Shown here piece after piece: positions 44,442-57,100 of a stretch of DNA of 64,000 nt. The stretch comes from Fallopia convolvulus (taxonomy: Eukaryota; Streptophyta; Magnoliopsida; Caryophyllales; Polygonaceae). The stretch covers positions 16,790,242 through 16,854,241 of the forward strand of contig OZ024720.1 of assembly GCA_964016875.1 (NCBI GenBank), written 5' to 3'. Within the stretch, counting starts at the first letter, position 1. Each line of letters begins with the position of its first letter. Made by a program: the position numbers and the translations under genes. Below the pieces are notes generated by a model. The model was not told where the DNA came from, searched no databases, and worked only from the letters and a program-made list of their open reading frames with translations.

Positions 44442-45810
44442 TCAACAGAACAAGTTGGTTTGGTTGAATGTTGGTTTGATGTACATTTGGTCTTCCTTCT
44501 TCTTTATGAAAATCAGTGGTGCTTGATTTTCTTCCAGGGAGAAATCCTGAAAGAGACAAATCGATCAGTTGTTGACAAAATTAGGGTAATTAATTGATAA
44601 TGATGAAATTTATTTAATCAGGCTCACTCACATTCAAGATAGGTTTACTGTGCTCAAGATCAGCCACAAGAAGGTGGAGTGTGTGCCTTTGAATAACATT
44701 GGTATATATTCAAGATAGGTTTACTCACATTTCTTGCCTTTAAACATGGAATCAAAAAGAGTGTTGAATATACCCAACGTTACATTTTTAATATACAGCA
44801 TGACAAATTCAAAATCAGATATCTGCTCTCCAGACTAATTTAGACAGAGTTCTCTACTTACTGAAGGCTTCTGATCGAACAGGTGAAGCTGCTGAAAGAA
44901 GACAATCAACATCTGAAATAAGCAAATTTAAATAGCTCTCCCACAAGTGAAGAAAATCAGCAAGCCAGTGACACTTGCAAGCAACCCAGCTAGGAAGCAG
45001 GCTAAAGAACTGGAAAAAAGTGACAGCAAAGATGTACAATTTCAACTCAGTCTAACAACCATCATTCAAATTAAACTCAGATAATTACCAATTTCAACAG
45101 TACAATTTCAACACAAAAGACAAGAGTCCGATCATATAGTTTCAACACAAAAAGGTCTCAATGCTGACCAGTGATCTATCCCAATTGCAGTAAGAACAAT
45201 GCTTTATCCAATACAAGATTAATAAACTATCCTCTACCAAATCAACCTCTCAATTCGATATCGAGAACATCAGATTCCACCCATCTATATACTACAACAC
45301 CTAATTCAATAATCGTGCAGTGAAGATGGAAAATGAGCGCAATGCAACCAAATTACCAGCAAATGTTACTTGCATCAAACACCTAATGCTCATAACAGAA
45401 CATCTAATATTTCTCTTGATCCAAAATCTAACTCAATTCGGGCATCAGTTGGTGGTTTAGGCAATTGGCTTCGTCATCAATAAAAAAACACTCAAATCTC
45501 GTCTAGGATATAAAAAAAGGTTCTGCAATAAATGTCAAAGCATATGGCACAATCACAATTCAATGCACGAACAAACACCATCAAATTAAGGAAGAGTTAA
45601 AATTTTGACCGAAATAAACTGAACGCATTGCGAAAATTTGGACATAGTCAACTGATGCACGCCAGACCAATCACGATGAACAAAGCAATCAAATAATTAC
45701 CTCCGTATGGATCCTGAAAATCCTCGTCGGCCAGAAGAACGCTTAGAAGTTCCCAAAAAGCTTGACTTCATAATTTCGAAATCGATGAATATCCAGACGA
45801 AAAAACGCAT
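44442..45810 (-). CDS. Possible small spliced gene, membrane-type product (uncertain)
   Basis: I do not recognise this gene. On the minus strand an exon (45810-45701) with GT donor and one with AG acceptor (45009-44928) join in frame. From the ATG at 45771 they would give about 50 residues, or 63 from 45810. The N-terminus is basic and Ser-rich (KSSFLGTSKRSSGRRGFSGS) and a hydrophobic, probably membrane-spanning segment follows (SLACFLAGLLASVTGLLIFF). Further exon-like pieces downstream (TLHLLVADLEHSKPILN ending 44632; DFSLEENQAPLIFIKKKEDQ from 44546) suggest alternative or longer coding structures. The region 45830-46050 looks like a plant 5' UTR on the minus strand. It could equally be a non-coding transcript. 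Confidence 0.3.
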
Positions 45811-46076
45811 ACCCTTGAGTTCGAAATCGAGATTGTCGACAATTGAGTTCAAAATCGAAATTGTGCGAAGAGCCTAATGCTCGCTACTTGTTCAACGGCA
45901 ACGTTGTCATCCGTCGCTCGGCGGTCGTGAATCGCCGGAATTAAAGGAGCAGAATACTAGGGTTTCGTCCTCCTTCGTGTTCGTGTGTATGTGAGAGAGG
46001 AATTGTCGCCGGATAGAATACGGACTCGGGAGAGAGAATCTGAGGAGGAGAGCCAAAAAGAGAGTTTATATACTTA
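45811..46076 (-). promoter_or_regulatory. Leader/promoter-like region of the possible gene
   Basis: The sequence is GC-richer than its flanks, with CGGCGATTC- and CTCTCTC-type leader words and CGAAACCCTAGT on the minus strand, as in many plant 5' UTRs. The MITE at 46077 abuts its far end and so sits close to the presumed transcription start. Confidence 0.3.
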
Positions 46077-46384
46077 GTTTGGTTCAAATAAAACAAACTC
46101 TTATCCTAAAACGAACTCTTATCCTAAAACGAATGCACTTTTCATAGTTAGTAATGCACTTTTCATATAAAAGTGCATTGAAAAATACAAAAAGTGCATT
46201 ACGAAAAAGTGCACTAAAAAAATTTGAAAAGTGCACTAAAAAGTACGAAAAGTACAAATGCGAAAAAGTGCACTTTTAAGTATGAAAAATGCACTACTAA
46301 CTACAAAAAGTGCATTCGTTTTAGGATAAGAGTTTGTTTTAGGATAAAAGTTTGTTTTATTTGAACCAAACTTTTATATACTTA
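46065..46384. mobile_element. Mutator-like MITE, copy 2
   Basis: The element spans 46077-46371. Its sequence and inverted termini match copy 1 (553-851) almost base for base. It is flanked by TTTATATACTTA (46065-46076) and TTTTATATACTTA (46372-46384), a direct duplication of about 10-12 bp. Its presence at two distant sites with different duplications shows the family has moved. Confidence 0.82.
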
Positions 46385-47102
46385 ACAAAAAACTAATTTC
46401 TTAAAGTAGCTTAACAAGAGCCTAATTAGGGTGGCCCAAAATGTTTTTGGGCTAAATTTGTTCATAAATATTTAGGGCCCATTTGGCATCCTCTCTCTCT
46501 CTCTTTTCTTTTGAAATAATGTGTGTTTCTTCCAACTTAAATGTTATATATTATTAGTTGAGATAAAAAAAAAATATGTGATCGAAATTAAAACTTTATG
46601 TTTGGTTATCAATATATATCTTTTAAACCTGAAGCACTTTTGGGCAGATTCGTCATTAAGAATTTATATCACATCCACCTTATTTTTAATAATAATTTTT
46701 CTAATTAATTATAATTAATATAATTCAATCACCTTATGGAATTTTCAATTTTATGCACTCACCCTGTTTAATATTTTTTTATCAATTTACTATGAGATTG
46801 GATAAATTTTTTTTATCTCTACCCTTTATTTTTATCTTTGTTCATGTCCATTATATTATAGTATAGAGATAAAATATAGTATAGAGATAAAATGGAATTT
46901 CCAATTTTATTTTTATCTTATATTCATGTAGTATAGAGGTAAAATATACTATATAATAATTTATATATTTTTCAATTTACTATGAGATAGGATAATTAAA
47001 TTTTTATCTGTACCGTTTTTTTTAATCTTTGTTCATGTTCATGTAATATTTAATTATCTTTTATCCATACAATATAGATAAACTATACTACAAACTCCTA
47101 CA
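46385..47102. other. AT-rich intergenic DNA
   Basis: No gene seen. A short tandem duplication of TATAGTATAGAGATAAAAT lies at about 46856-46893, with a diverged third copy near 46929. Confidence 0.5.
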
Positions 47103-47875
47103 TCTATAACTATATATTAAAGCTAAACCTTTTCGAGCCACCACATTAAATCTGGCCCCACCTTATATTTAATAAAATTAATTTGTTTATTAATTTTTGT
47201 TTTCAATTAAATTCCTTTTTATCTATTTTTATGAAAATAAATTTAAATTTGAATTTAAAAAAATAAAAATTATTTTATCTTTATCATTTTATCTATTTAT
47301 GTAAAAGATTTATCTTAAATATATAAAAATTTGATAAAAAAAGTAAAAAATTTCATGATCTATATAGTTAATTGCCTAAATTGAATGTTGATAAAAAAAT
47401 TACATTATATTTTCCTTAATTTTCTTTAAAAAATATTTTTAAACACCTTTAAAAAAATAAAAAATAAAATTTAATAGTATGAAGAAGGGAAGTGTAAGCA
47501 ATGGCCGACAAAGACTAGATTGTTTGGAAGGGGGCGGACCTCGGTCAATTAGCGTCGCCATTGTAGGTTTTTTTTTATCACATGTATGACTATTGGGTAT
47601 GGCCATTGTAGATTTTTTTGCATGGCCAAGTGGATCAAACGGGTCAAATAGTGACGACTTATTTAAGATTATTAAAATATTATATAATACTTAAATTACT
47701 TACTTTATTCAAAAATCTTATAAATTACATAAAAAAAATTCATTATAATGAACATATAATTTTATTAATTTATTTTATTTTTTATATTTATATCTAATGA
47801 TCTACATATTATTTAAAATAATAGTCCAATATTTATTTAAAAAAGCTCTTGCGCAAGGCGCAAGTCCTAAACTAG
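47103..47875 (+). mobile_element. Small non-autonomous Helitron (773 bp)
   Basis: It starts TCTATAACTATATATTAAAG after an A (47102). It ends with a perfect 7-bp stem CTTGCGC-AAG-GCGCAAG (47848-47864), then TCCTAAA and CTAG (47872-47875), followed by T. There is no target duplication. All canonical Helitron end features are present. It has no coding capacity. Confidence 0.8.
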
Positions 47876-48890
47876 TTTGGTATAAGCTCTTTCGAAATTT
47901 CTGTTCATATTTCTTATCAAATTATTGGCTTCATCAATTAGAAAACAAGCCTATTTGTGACATTCAAAATTTATATATGATTAATATTTTTTTTAAAATT
48001 CAACAAAAGTTTATAATTAATACACTCTACAAAGTCTAGTATGAAATAAAGGAACTAACACTAAGTTTGCTTAACGACTCTTCCTTCCTATTAAAAAAAT
48101 GAAGATTATTCAATTATAAAAAAATACAAAATCAAGTTTTGACTTTATAGTATTTTTAATTACAATGATTATCACTTGTGATTTGTGATATCGATCCCTA
48201 TTATTGAATGGCATCAATGGCGTAACATCGATAATGACATCTCTTAAAATCATGTCATGACAAGGAATCCCTCCAAGAAAATACAGAGTATTATAGTGAA
48301 AGGATATTGATACCAATCAACAATCAAACTCCTCCGTAGTATAGTAGTAGTATACATATCATAAGCTTGCATTAAAACATACATTTAATCTAATTTACTT
48401 TCAATAATCCATAAAAAAATCCTATATTAGAGTTTATTTATTTATTTATTTATTTATTTGAAGACCACTTCTAAATTAGGAAATTAGGTATGTGGTTGGA
48501 ATGAAAAACCAATTCAGTTGAGAGAGACATTGATAAGATTTCGTTAAAAAAACCCTTTTAATTAAATAATTCCATTAATATACATGTTGCTTAATTTTTT
48601 CATCAATTTTTCTAACCTATGTCCTAAACACAAATGAAGCATACTATATAAGGGAATTAAAACCCTTTTAGACAACTAATGAACTTTTTTAAAAAACTAA
48701 TTAATCCTAAATAAATTAAAACTTATAAAATATTATCATTTTAAGAAGATTAACCTATGCGTATGCCCTTATAAAAATCACTTTTCACAAAGTATATGAA
48801 TTTGTGAATCTGACATGAACTCTGTATTTGGTTTGTAAATATATCCGAGAGTAGGGTGTTATACTCACCACCAAAGTTATCAGAATTATG
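47876..48890. other. AT-rich intergenic DNA with a (TTTA)n run
   Basis: No gene seen. A (TTTA)n microsatellite lies at about 48433-48459. Confidence 0.6.
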
Positions 48891-49745
48891 ATCTTATTCT
48901 ACAATTCTAATAATTTTATGATCTATATAATTGATAAAATGATCCATAATCTATCTTAGGATTCTAACAATTCTAAGATTCATAACTGATAAAATGATAC
49001 TCCCTCCGTAAAGGTAAACTTGTCATTTTAACCCGTTTGGTTTGTCGTGTCATGTGGAAACGTAAACGTAAACGAAATCGAAATGAATCTAGACCATTTT
49101 TAGTATCATAATACATTTACATAAAAAAAATCATCCAACAACTTGTCCGTTATAAAAGTGAAATAGAAGGGAGTGATTCCTCCATTTTGTTACCCACCCC
49201 CTTGGTGGAAGAATGATTGAGGTGGAACAAGCCCCTTTTACAATGGATAAAAGGTTGTGCAAAATAAGTTGATTTCTGTTTGTTAATGTATGATGACACT
49301 AAAATGGACTATATTCATTTGCATTCCGTTTATGTTTCCATGAATTACAACCAAACAGGGCCAAATGACAATGTTTCCATGAATTATAACTAAACGGGAC
49401 AAATTAAGGAAATCATTTGATTTTTTTCAAATACCCTCAATCTTGTTAAAATCTTTTTCCTTAATTTGTAGATTAATGCATATATCTTTATTAAATAGGA
49501 ATATTATTGAAAAAAATGGATTAAATTAAGTCAAATGACAACTTTTATTGAACAAGAAAATAATACCAGAACGACAAGTTTAGATTAACGGAGGGAGTAG
49601 TACACAATTCTATCTTAAGATTCTAACAATCCTATAATCTATAACTGGTAAACTGGTACATTATCCTATCCTACGATTCTAACAATCTAAGATCTATAAC
49701 TGATAAAATGATCCACAATTCTAAGTATGATCTGATTAAATTAGG
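48890..49745. repeat. About 55-bp minisatellite interrupted by a MITE
   Basis: Units with ATTCTAACAATTCTAAGAT and AACTGATAAAATGATCC recur about two times before 48998 and two to three times after 49600. The Stowaway element splits the array. Confidence 0.6.
48998..49599. mobile_element. Stowaway-type MITE
   Basis: The element spans 49000-49597 between TA dinucleotides (48998-48999 and 49598-49599). Its ends are CTCCCTCCGT and ACGGAGGGAG, with the inverted similarity extending to TAAACTTGTC. TA duplication plus this terminus identifies a Tc1/mariner-derived Stowaway. At 598 bp it is longer than most and non-coding. Confidence 0.85.
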
Positions 49746-50281
49746 ATCATAAACGATTTTAAAATGCAATATTATCTCAATTTTACATACAATTCTAACA
49801 ATTCTACAAATAATTCTTTTTGAAATGTTCTATTAATTTTTTTCCGATCTATTATTTATATATTCTTTTATAATTGTCCATGATATAAAATAACAATAAA
49901 TATTATAGTGATAAGATTTCTATTCTCTACGATGATTTGTTTTTGACGTAATCTATTCTCTATGATAAAGGAGAATAGTTTAGGGTTTTATAAAATATGA
50001 ATCGCGCAGTTGCTTAGCGAATATCAACTCATTTAATTAGTTTTTTATTAAAAAAATCTAATCAATCTTGTGACCAACAGAGAGAGTATTAAATTAAATT
50101 ATATAGTATTAGAGATGTCGAGTTTTATTCCAAAAAAAAAAAGAGATCTTGAGTTTTATGCCTTTCAAGCAAAGGGATTATAAAATCGAAATGACAGGAT
50201 CTTTGTATTTTTTTTTTTATAATTTTCGTCAACGATTAAAATTGGGGAGCTCTTCGGGGAAACTATAATCGCTTCTTTATC
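49746..50281. other. AT-rich DNA upstream of LINE 3
   Basis: No gene or repeat recognised. Before LINE 3 inserted, this DNA was the immediate upstream region of the GDT1-like gene, so it may hold its original promoter. Confidence 0.4.
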
Positions 50282-53200
50282 AGTGTTGTTGACCTGAATG
50301 AAATTCAGGAACCAAACGAAAAACAAGGAGGAGCTCACCCAGAACCATATAGATTTGAAAGACTAATGAACTTTAAAAACGATTACCTTCTTGAAGATAT
50401 CCCGACTTCGGGAAATTTCTTCACCTGGAGGAAAAATAAAACAGAAATTGATAACACCTACGAAAAATTAGATAGAGTTTTGGTAAGCAACAGAATTATA
50501 CAATGGTTCCCGAATCTAAGTACAAGAAACCACGCCTTTACCAGTTCCGACCACTGCAAAATCTCCGTAGAACTAAGTAATGATGAGATAATTAAAGCAC
50601 AACCCTTCAAGTTAGAAAAAATGTGGATGTATAGGAAAGATTTCCGAAATGTAGTTAAGCAGGCATGGAGGGCCAATTTTCATGGCTCTAACATGTTCCA
50701 GCTTGTCAAGAAAACACAGGTGTTTAAGCAACATGCAAAAAGGTGGAATAAGCACACACTAGGAAATATATTTGAGCAGTTAAAAGACCTTGAAGAACAA
50801 CTTCTTGAAATCCAGAAAAATTTATTAATATCACCACAACCAGACACTATACAAAAACAATTACGATTATTGAAAAAGAAAGAGTGTATCCTGAATTACC
50901 ATAAAACATATTGGAGACAAAGAGCAAAAACGAAACACATTAAACTGTCTGATGCGAACTCAGGATACTTCCACAAAGTGGCAAGTGGAAGAAGAAATCG
51001 AAAAATGTTAAAAGAAATTAGAACAACTGATGGTACACTAATTATTGGGACAGAAAACATCCGTGAAGAAATAAGACAAGACTTTAAAAAACGATATACA
51101 AGAGAACCCACACAACTAAGGAATGCAAGTGAATATATGAACCTAATTAATAGAGAAGTAACAGAAGAGGACAACATTAGCCTAATAAAACCGGTTACGA
51201 ATGAAGAATTAAAAAGACAGTTATGAGTCTTGGGTCTGACAAATCCCCAAGACCAGATGGAATTACAACTGAGTTCTATAAAAGATATTGGGATATTGTA
51301 GACCCAATGGTGACCAAAGCAGTTAAAAGCTTCTTCCATTCGGGCAAAATACTAAGACAAATCAACCATACATTTATAACCCTTATACCGAAAATAGAAA
51401 ACCCAAGTTCAACAAATCATTATCGACCTATTAGTCTATGTTCAACCATATATAAAATCATATCCAAAATCATAACAGAAAGATTAAAGAAAGTAATAAG
51501 TAAAATTACACACCCGCTTCAAGGGGCCTTTGTTGCAAACCCAGCTATTCAAGATAATATTCTTATTGCCCATGAGATCTTGCACTCCTTTAAAAGTAGT
51601 AAAGCCAAAGAAGGTTGGGTTGCAATTAAACTGGATATGGAAAAAGCATATGATAGAGTTGATTGGAGCTACCTGCTAGAAGTTATGAAGAAATTCGGTT
51701 TTGACAAGAAATTCATAGGGTGGATTCAAGAATGTATATACTCAGTGTCTTTATCAGTCCTTGTCAATAACGGCCCCACGGATCCGTTCACACCGGAGAG
51801 AGGCTTAAGACAGGGTGATCCATTATCACCGTTTCTATTTGTCCTAGCGGAGGAAATCTTGGCACGCAAACTACAGTTAACAAGTGAAACAGATAGAAAA
51901 TCGATTGGCTTTCCGATCACTCGGGGGGGAATGAGAATTCCTTTTTTAGCCTTTGCAGACGACATCATAATTTTTTCCAAAGCATCTCAGGGTTCTTGCA
52001 ATAAGGTTAAAGATATAATTGATGAATTTTGTAGAATTTCAGGTCAAAAAGTAAATTACACCAAATCTGCATTCCAGGCGTCTAAGAATATGAATGCGCA
52101 ACAAAGGAACATAGTCCAACAAACATTAGGGATATCAACAATGACAAATATTGAGAAATATTTTGGATGCCCGATTATCAGTGGGAAAGTTAACAAAGAT
52201 ACATTTAAGGAATCCATAGGAAAGGCACAGAAACAGCTTACGAAATGGAAAGCAAACTCACTCTCCCAAGAAGGGAGAACAACGCTGATTCGAGCCAACC
52301 TTGCTACAAAACCCAACTATGTCATGCAGAGCTTCATGCTTCCAAGCTCCATACATGCTGAAATGGATAGGATTAATAGAGGTTTTTTCTGGAATAAAGA
52401 TAGACAATATAAGCCACTTATAGGGTGGGACAAGATATGCAAGCCAAAGGAAATGGGTGGATTAGGAATAAGAAAAACAGAACATATGAACAAAGCGCTT
52501 CAAATGAAATTATTATGGAAAATCTTAGTAGAACCAAACAATATCTGGGTAAGAATAGTAACACAAAAATACCTTAAAAGTGATAGCTTCTTTACATATA
52601 AGCTACAGCAAAATACTTCATGGCAATGGAAGAAACTCATCCATCTTAGGGAAGAATTCTGCAAGGGATTAATATGGCAAGTTGGGGATGGAAAAACGAT
52701 TAACTTTTGGAAAGATAAATGGACCATAGGAGGTCCCCTGCACTCCCATATCACGGACCCTTCAGTGATCGAAGAATCATCGAAAGTTGCAGAGTGGATA
52801 TCAAACGATAAAACATGGAAAACAGATCAATTAAGACAAGTCTTACCAAATGAAATAGTTGATCAAATCCAAACAATTGCACTACCAGATAACTATATCC
52901 CAGATAGGCTCTACTGGGCACCAAGTAAAAATGGGTGGTTTTCCACCGCCTCGGCAATTGAATTAATTACAAACATAGAAGGACAAACGCCAAGCCTAAA
53001 TAACTGGATATGGAATCTAGATACATACCCGAAAGTTAAAAATTTCCTATGGAAAATTGATAACAATGGTCTTCCTACGAAAGCACGATTAAGGGAAAAG
53101 CAAGTGGTTACACCAGGAGGATGTATATTGTGTGACTGTACTATTGAAGACACGAACCACATACTAACTAAGTGCCCGTATATGACTTATATAACAAATA

Positions 53201-54053
53201 AAGTAAACCCAAACACGGCCCAAGTAATTAGGGGAATCGATTCTGAAAATAAATCACCGAGGGAACTTCTGAATGTAATTAAACAATTGCTAGGAAAAAA
53301 AGAATTCATAGAAATGGCGGTTATTTGGTGGAGTATTTGGCATCAACGAAACAAACTAACCTTTCAGCAAGACCAATGGGATGGTATTCCGGATTTGACA
53401 GGATATATTCAAACCCAAATAAAAAACTAGGACAAGGCAAAACAGTGGTCAGAAGACGAGGAAAACATAAGAACGGTTAAACCTCGGCAAACGAACCAAC
53501 AAAAATTAACGAACAAAAAGTGGAAAAAACCCAATCAAGACCAAGTCAAAATCAACTTTGATGCATCTAGGCTTTCCAACAGCCAAGCAACGGGAGGAAT
53601 TGTAATCAGAAACCACCTTGGCCAGATAATCGACCTGAAAACATATAATCTTGGAAGAGTCTCAGCTATAAAAGCCGAAGCTCTGGCATTCCGAGAAGCT
53701 ATTCGGGAAGTGAAAAATAGGAATTTAGGAAAGGTTGTTATTGAAGGAGACAACCTCCAGGTTATTAATGCGTATAAAGGGAGTATTAAATGCCCGTGGG
53801 AGATCGAACTAATAATATCTGATATCCTTGTCTCCACGTCCGGAGACCGTGACTTACAAATTAACCATATCTCTAGGGATTGTAAAGCTGTGGCCGATAA
53901 AATTGCGAAATTGGGCCACAGTCTCCCTGCCGAGGTCATTAAGACTCATCCAAAACTTTATGTTCTCATCCGTAAGGATGCTCTAAGACGCCCTCTGTGA
54001 AGGAATGCATCCTAATTCTTACCTAATCAAAAAAAAAAAAAAGTGTTGTTGAC
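50282..54053 (+). mobile_element. LINE 3, with 12-bp target-site duplication
   Basis: The element spans 50294-54041, ending in a poly(A) run. It is flanked by AGTGTTGTTGAC at 50282-50293 and 54042-54053. It is 5'-truncated inside the endonuclease. It is more diverged from LINE copies 1 and 2 than they are from each other (the RT has KLDMEKAYDRVDW, FADDIIIF). It landed about 130 bp upstream of the GDT1-like start codon, in the same orientation. Confidence 0.92.
50295..54000 (+). pseudogene. LINE 3 ORF2 (partial endonuclease-RT-RNase H), two breaks
   Basis: It begins at the endonuclease stretch NEIQEPNEKQGGAHPEPYRF and continues through FTWRKN and SDHCKISV. A frameshift lies near 51220. The RT (51223-53430) is open throughout, with HYRPISLCSTIYK, KLDMEKAYDRVDW, GLRQGDPLSPFLFVL and catalytic FADD (51952-51963). 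The zinc region CILCDCTIEDTNHILTKC follows near 53120. A single TAG (53428-53430) separates it from the RNase H (NFDAS, KAEALAF, EGDN, VADK), which ends at 54000. It is the best-preserved LINE ORF here but lacks its N-terminus. Confidence 0.9.
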
Positions 54054-54180
54054 TCTCCTCTCTACCTTTCAATACCTTCAGAGCCGGGCAGAGAGTGCGT
54101 AGAGAGAGATCTTCTCTCTTAGACCCTTCGCGCGCGATCTCCCTCTCGCCATTTCATCGAATTAGCTTCAGCGATTGAAG
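54054..54180 (+). promoter_or_regulatory. Remaining leader of the GDT1-like gene
   Basis: CT-rich sequence (CTCTCCTCTCTACC, GATCTCCCTCTCGCC) typical of a plant 5' UTR lies between the LINE 3 poly(A)/duplication and the start codon. Any promoter farther upstream is now separated by 3.76 kb. Confidence 0.5.
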
Positions 54181-57100
54181 ATGAGTTCTTCTGTTGTCCA
54201 GGTGATTAATTTTTGCTTATAGTTCGGCATCCGTCTCTCTTTACTTCCCATTGCTCTGCTGAAATTCATCAGATTTGATTCTCCGTTCTCCCTAGGGATT
54301 TTCCAAGTCGTTGGCCATGACTGTGCTGTCTGAGATTGGTGACAAAACCTTCTTTGCTGCTGCGGTGAGTTCATTTGCACTTCGATTCTTTCTGCTTCTT
54401 TTTTCTTTTTTTAGTTCAGATTGCTGGGTTTTATTTGACATCTCCCTGATTTTATGATTTTCAATGGGGATCTAAATTGGGGAAGATTGGGGATTTATGG
54501 GCTGCAAGCAATCGGGGATTGTTTACTGGTATTAATTGTACGTTTTTTCCCCATATTCTCTTGCAAGAGCACTTCTCCTGTTAGGAGTTCAGTAGAATTT
54601 AGTTTTTTTTTTAAGCAACGGTCATTAAAAGTTTATTTGATGTTTTTTCAAGCAATAGATGTGTGTCTTAAGCTAGTGTACTGCAAATTTCTTAAGTAGT
54701 GATTGTTTTAAGCTATACTCTTGTGAATATGCTTGTAATTATAAGTAAGCATAAGATTCCAATCTTGGAACTATTAGCTTTAAACAAAAGCCATCTAAAT
54801 ACTATTTTTATTCTTTTTTTTTTTTCATGCTAGTTGTTACTCATCACGCAAGGCCTTGTTCATCTCATCCTATTTTGAAGTTTGAACATCTTACTAGTTA
54901 CTACATACTTTCTTTTGAGCTGATTCTTTATAGGTCTTGCCTTTTGATCACTTTCCTTGAGTTTCTGATGAGATATTTCCTTAAATTCGTAATTTCCACA
55001 TACCTTTTTGATGGATCTTTATGATATGACCTTAATCTTTACACACGTCTATAACACTACCTACCCTTTTCTTGTGAGATCATTTTTCATCTCCATTCTA
55101 TAGAATGTATTTATAGGGTCTAATTGCTTGCAGGTAATTTAATGGTTCTTATTTTTAGAAAGACAATAACTCTAATAGAATTCATGCTCTCTTACAATCT
55201 TCAGATAACTGATAAAGACCCAAAGCCCAAGGATTCCAATGGAATTTCTGGTTGCTCTGGGCTGCCTTTTCTAAAGTAGTTTTATATACCTAGTCTCTTG
55301 CTACAAATATTTATGTACTAGGAAGAAAGGTAAATTGTGCTAAATGTTTTGCTCTACCAGTGTGAGTCTTTGTGTTGGGAAACCTACATTCCAACCCTTT
55401 GTCTTGTTCTGGCTGCTACTTTATCAGAACAAAATTGTGTACCGTCCTGCTCTAGCTGTTAGTATTTAGTGCTTTCTTGAAGCTGATTATTTATCCTTCT
55501 TGTTAGTCAACCATATTTCTAGGATATCTGTTGTATTAGTTTAGATATTCTGTTTAGATATTATTCTCCACAATATTGCTCATATCTTTACTGCTGTAAC
55601 TCTATATATACTCTATCAATATACAAGGCAACCTATTGGGGGGATTTCTCTCATTTACATGGTATCAGGCTGATATCCAAACAATCAAATTTCTTCCGAT
55701 CCTTTCCCAGAAATGTCTCGTGACAATTCCCCTTCCCGTGTTGTTCCACCAACAACAGGTGACAACACCACTCCCGGCGCAAACATCACGCCGCCAGTCC
55801 TCCCTCCCTCAAACACGTCTTCCTCCTCTCAAAGCTCTATCGCCACAACTCAAGCCCTTCATGTAGCCAGCATCAAAACACACGTCCCAATTCAATTGGA
55901 TTTATCTTCATCCAATTATAACAAGTGGCGTGAATTGTTCCTTGTCACCTTGGGCAAATTCGCGCTCAAATCTCATGTTGACGGATCCACTCCTCAACCC
56001 CCAGCTAATGATGATTGGCTTATGCTCGACTACATTGTCTTGTCCTGGATCTACGGATCGATCTCAATGGACATATTTGACATTGTTATGAAGCCAAATG
56101 CTTCCGCTCAACTCATATGGTCTGCCATCGAAAACCTGTTTCGCGATAACAAGAAAAGCAGGGCAATTCATCTCGAATCTCAGTTTCGGGGCCTTACTCA
56201 GGGCTCCATGACAATTACTGAATATTGTCAAAAGCTGAAAACTCTTGCTGACAGCCTGGCCGACGTAGACAACCCTGTTTCCGATGAGACTCTTGTCTTA
56301 CAAACCATACGAGGTCTCAACAATGACTTCTCGACCATGGCGGCCGTCATTCCCATGCAAACTCCTTTCCCCTCCTTTCATCAAGTCCGCAGCATTCTCC
56401 TCCTTGAAGAGTCGAGAAAAGCACTCAATGAGTCTCCTCAGTCAGCTCTCACAACAATGGTTCAGAAACCGTCCACCCCGACCACACAAACACCAATGCC
56501 GGCCCCCTCCAATCCTGCTCCTCCACCAGCTTCCAACAACAACAACTCAGTGAGCAACAACAGCAACTCAGGAGGCGGTCGTGGCAGGGGGCGTGGCCGA
56601 GGCAGGGGACGTGGACGTGGCGGCCGAGGATATACTCCTTATCCTTGGATGCAACATCAAAGTCAAGCACCGTGGTCACAAAACTGGGGTCCCGGAATTC
56701 TTGGTGCAGGACCACGCCCTAATCAGCAGCAGGCTAATACTCAAGCCATGTTTGCTTCTCAACCCGGGTACCAAATGTGGGATCAGCAAGCCTTGATGCA
56801 CGCCATGAACCAACTCAACAACTCCTATGCCAATGACACCAATAATTGGTATATGGATACTGGGGCTTCCTCGCATATGACTCCACATTCAGGTACTCTC
56901 TCTTCTGTTTTTAATCCTGGCATACAATCTCTTTCAAAAATAATTGTTGGCAATGGACAGACCCTCCCCATCACCAAAATTGGCCACACCAAACTCAACT
57001 CCAACCCTTCTCTACATCTCAAAAATGTTCTTGTCTCTCCCAATTTAGTCAAAAATTTAATTTCTGTTCGTCAGTTTACCAATGATAATAAGTGTTCTGT

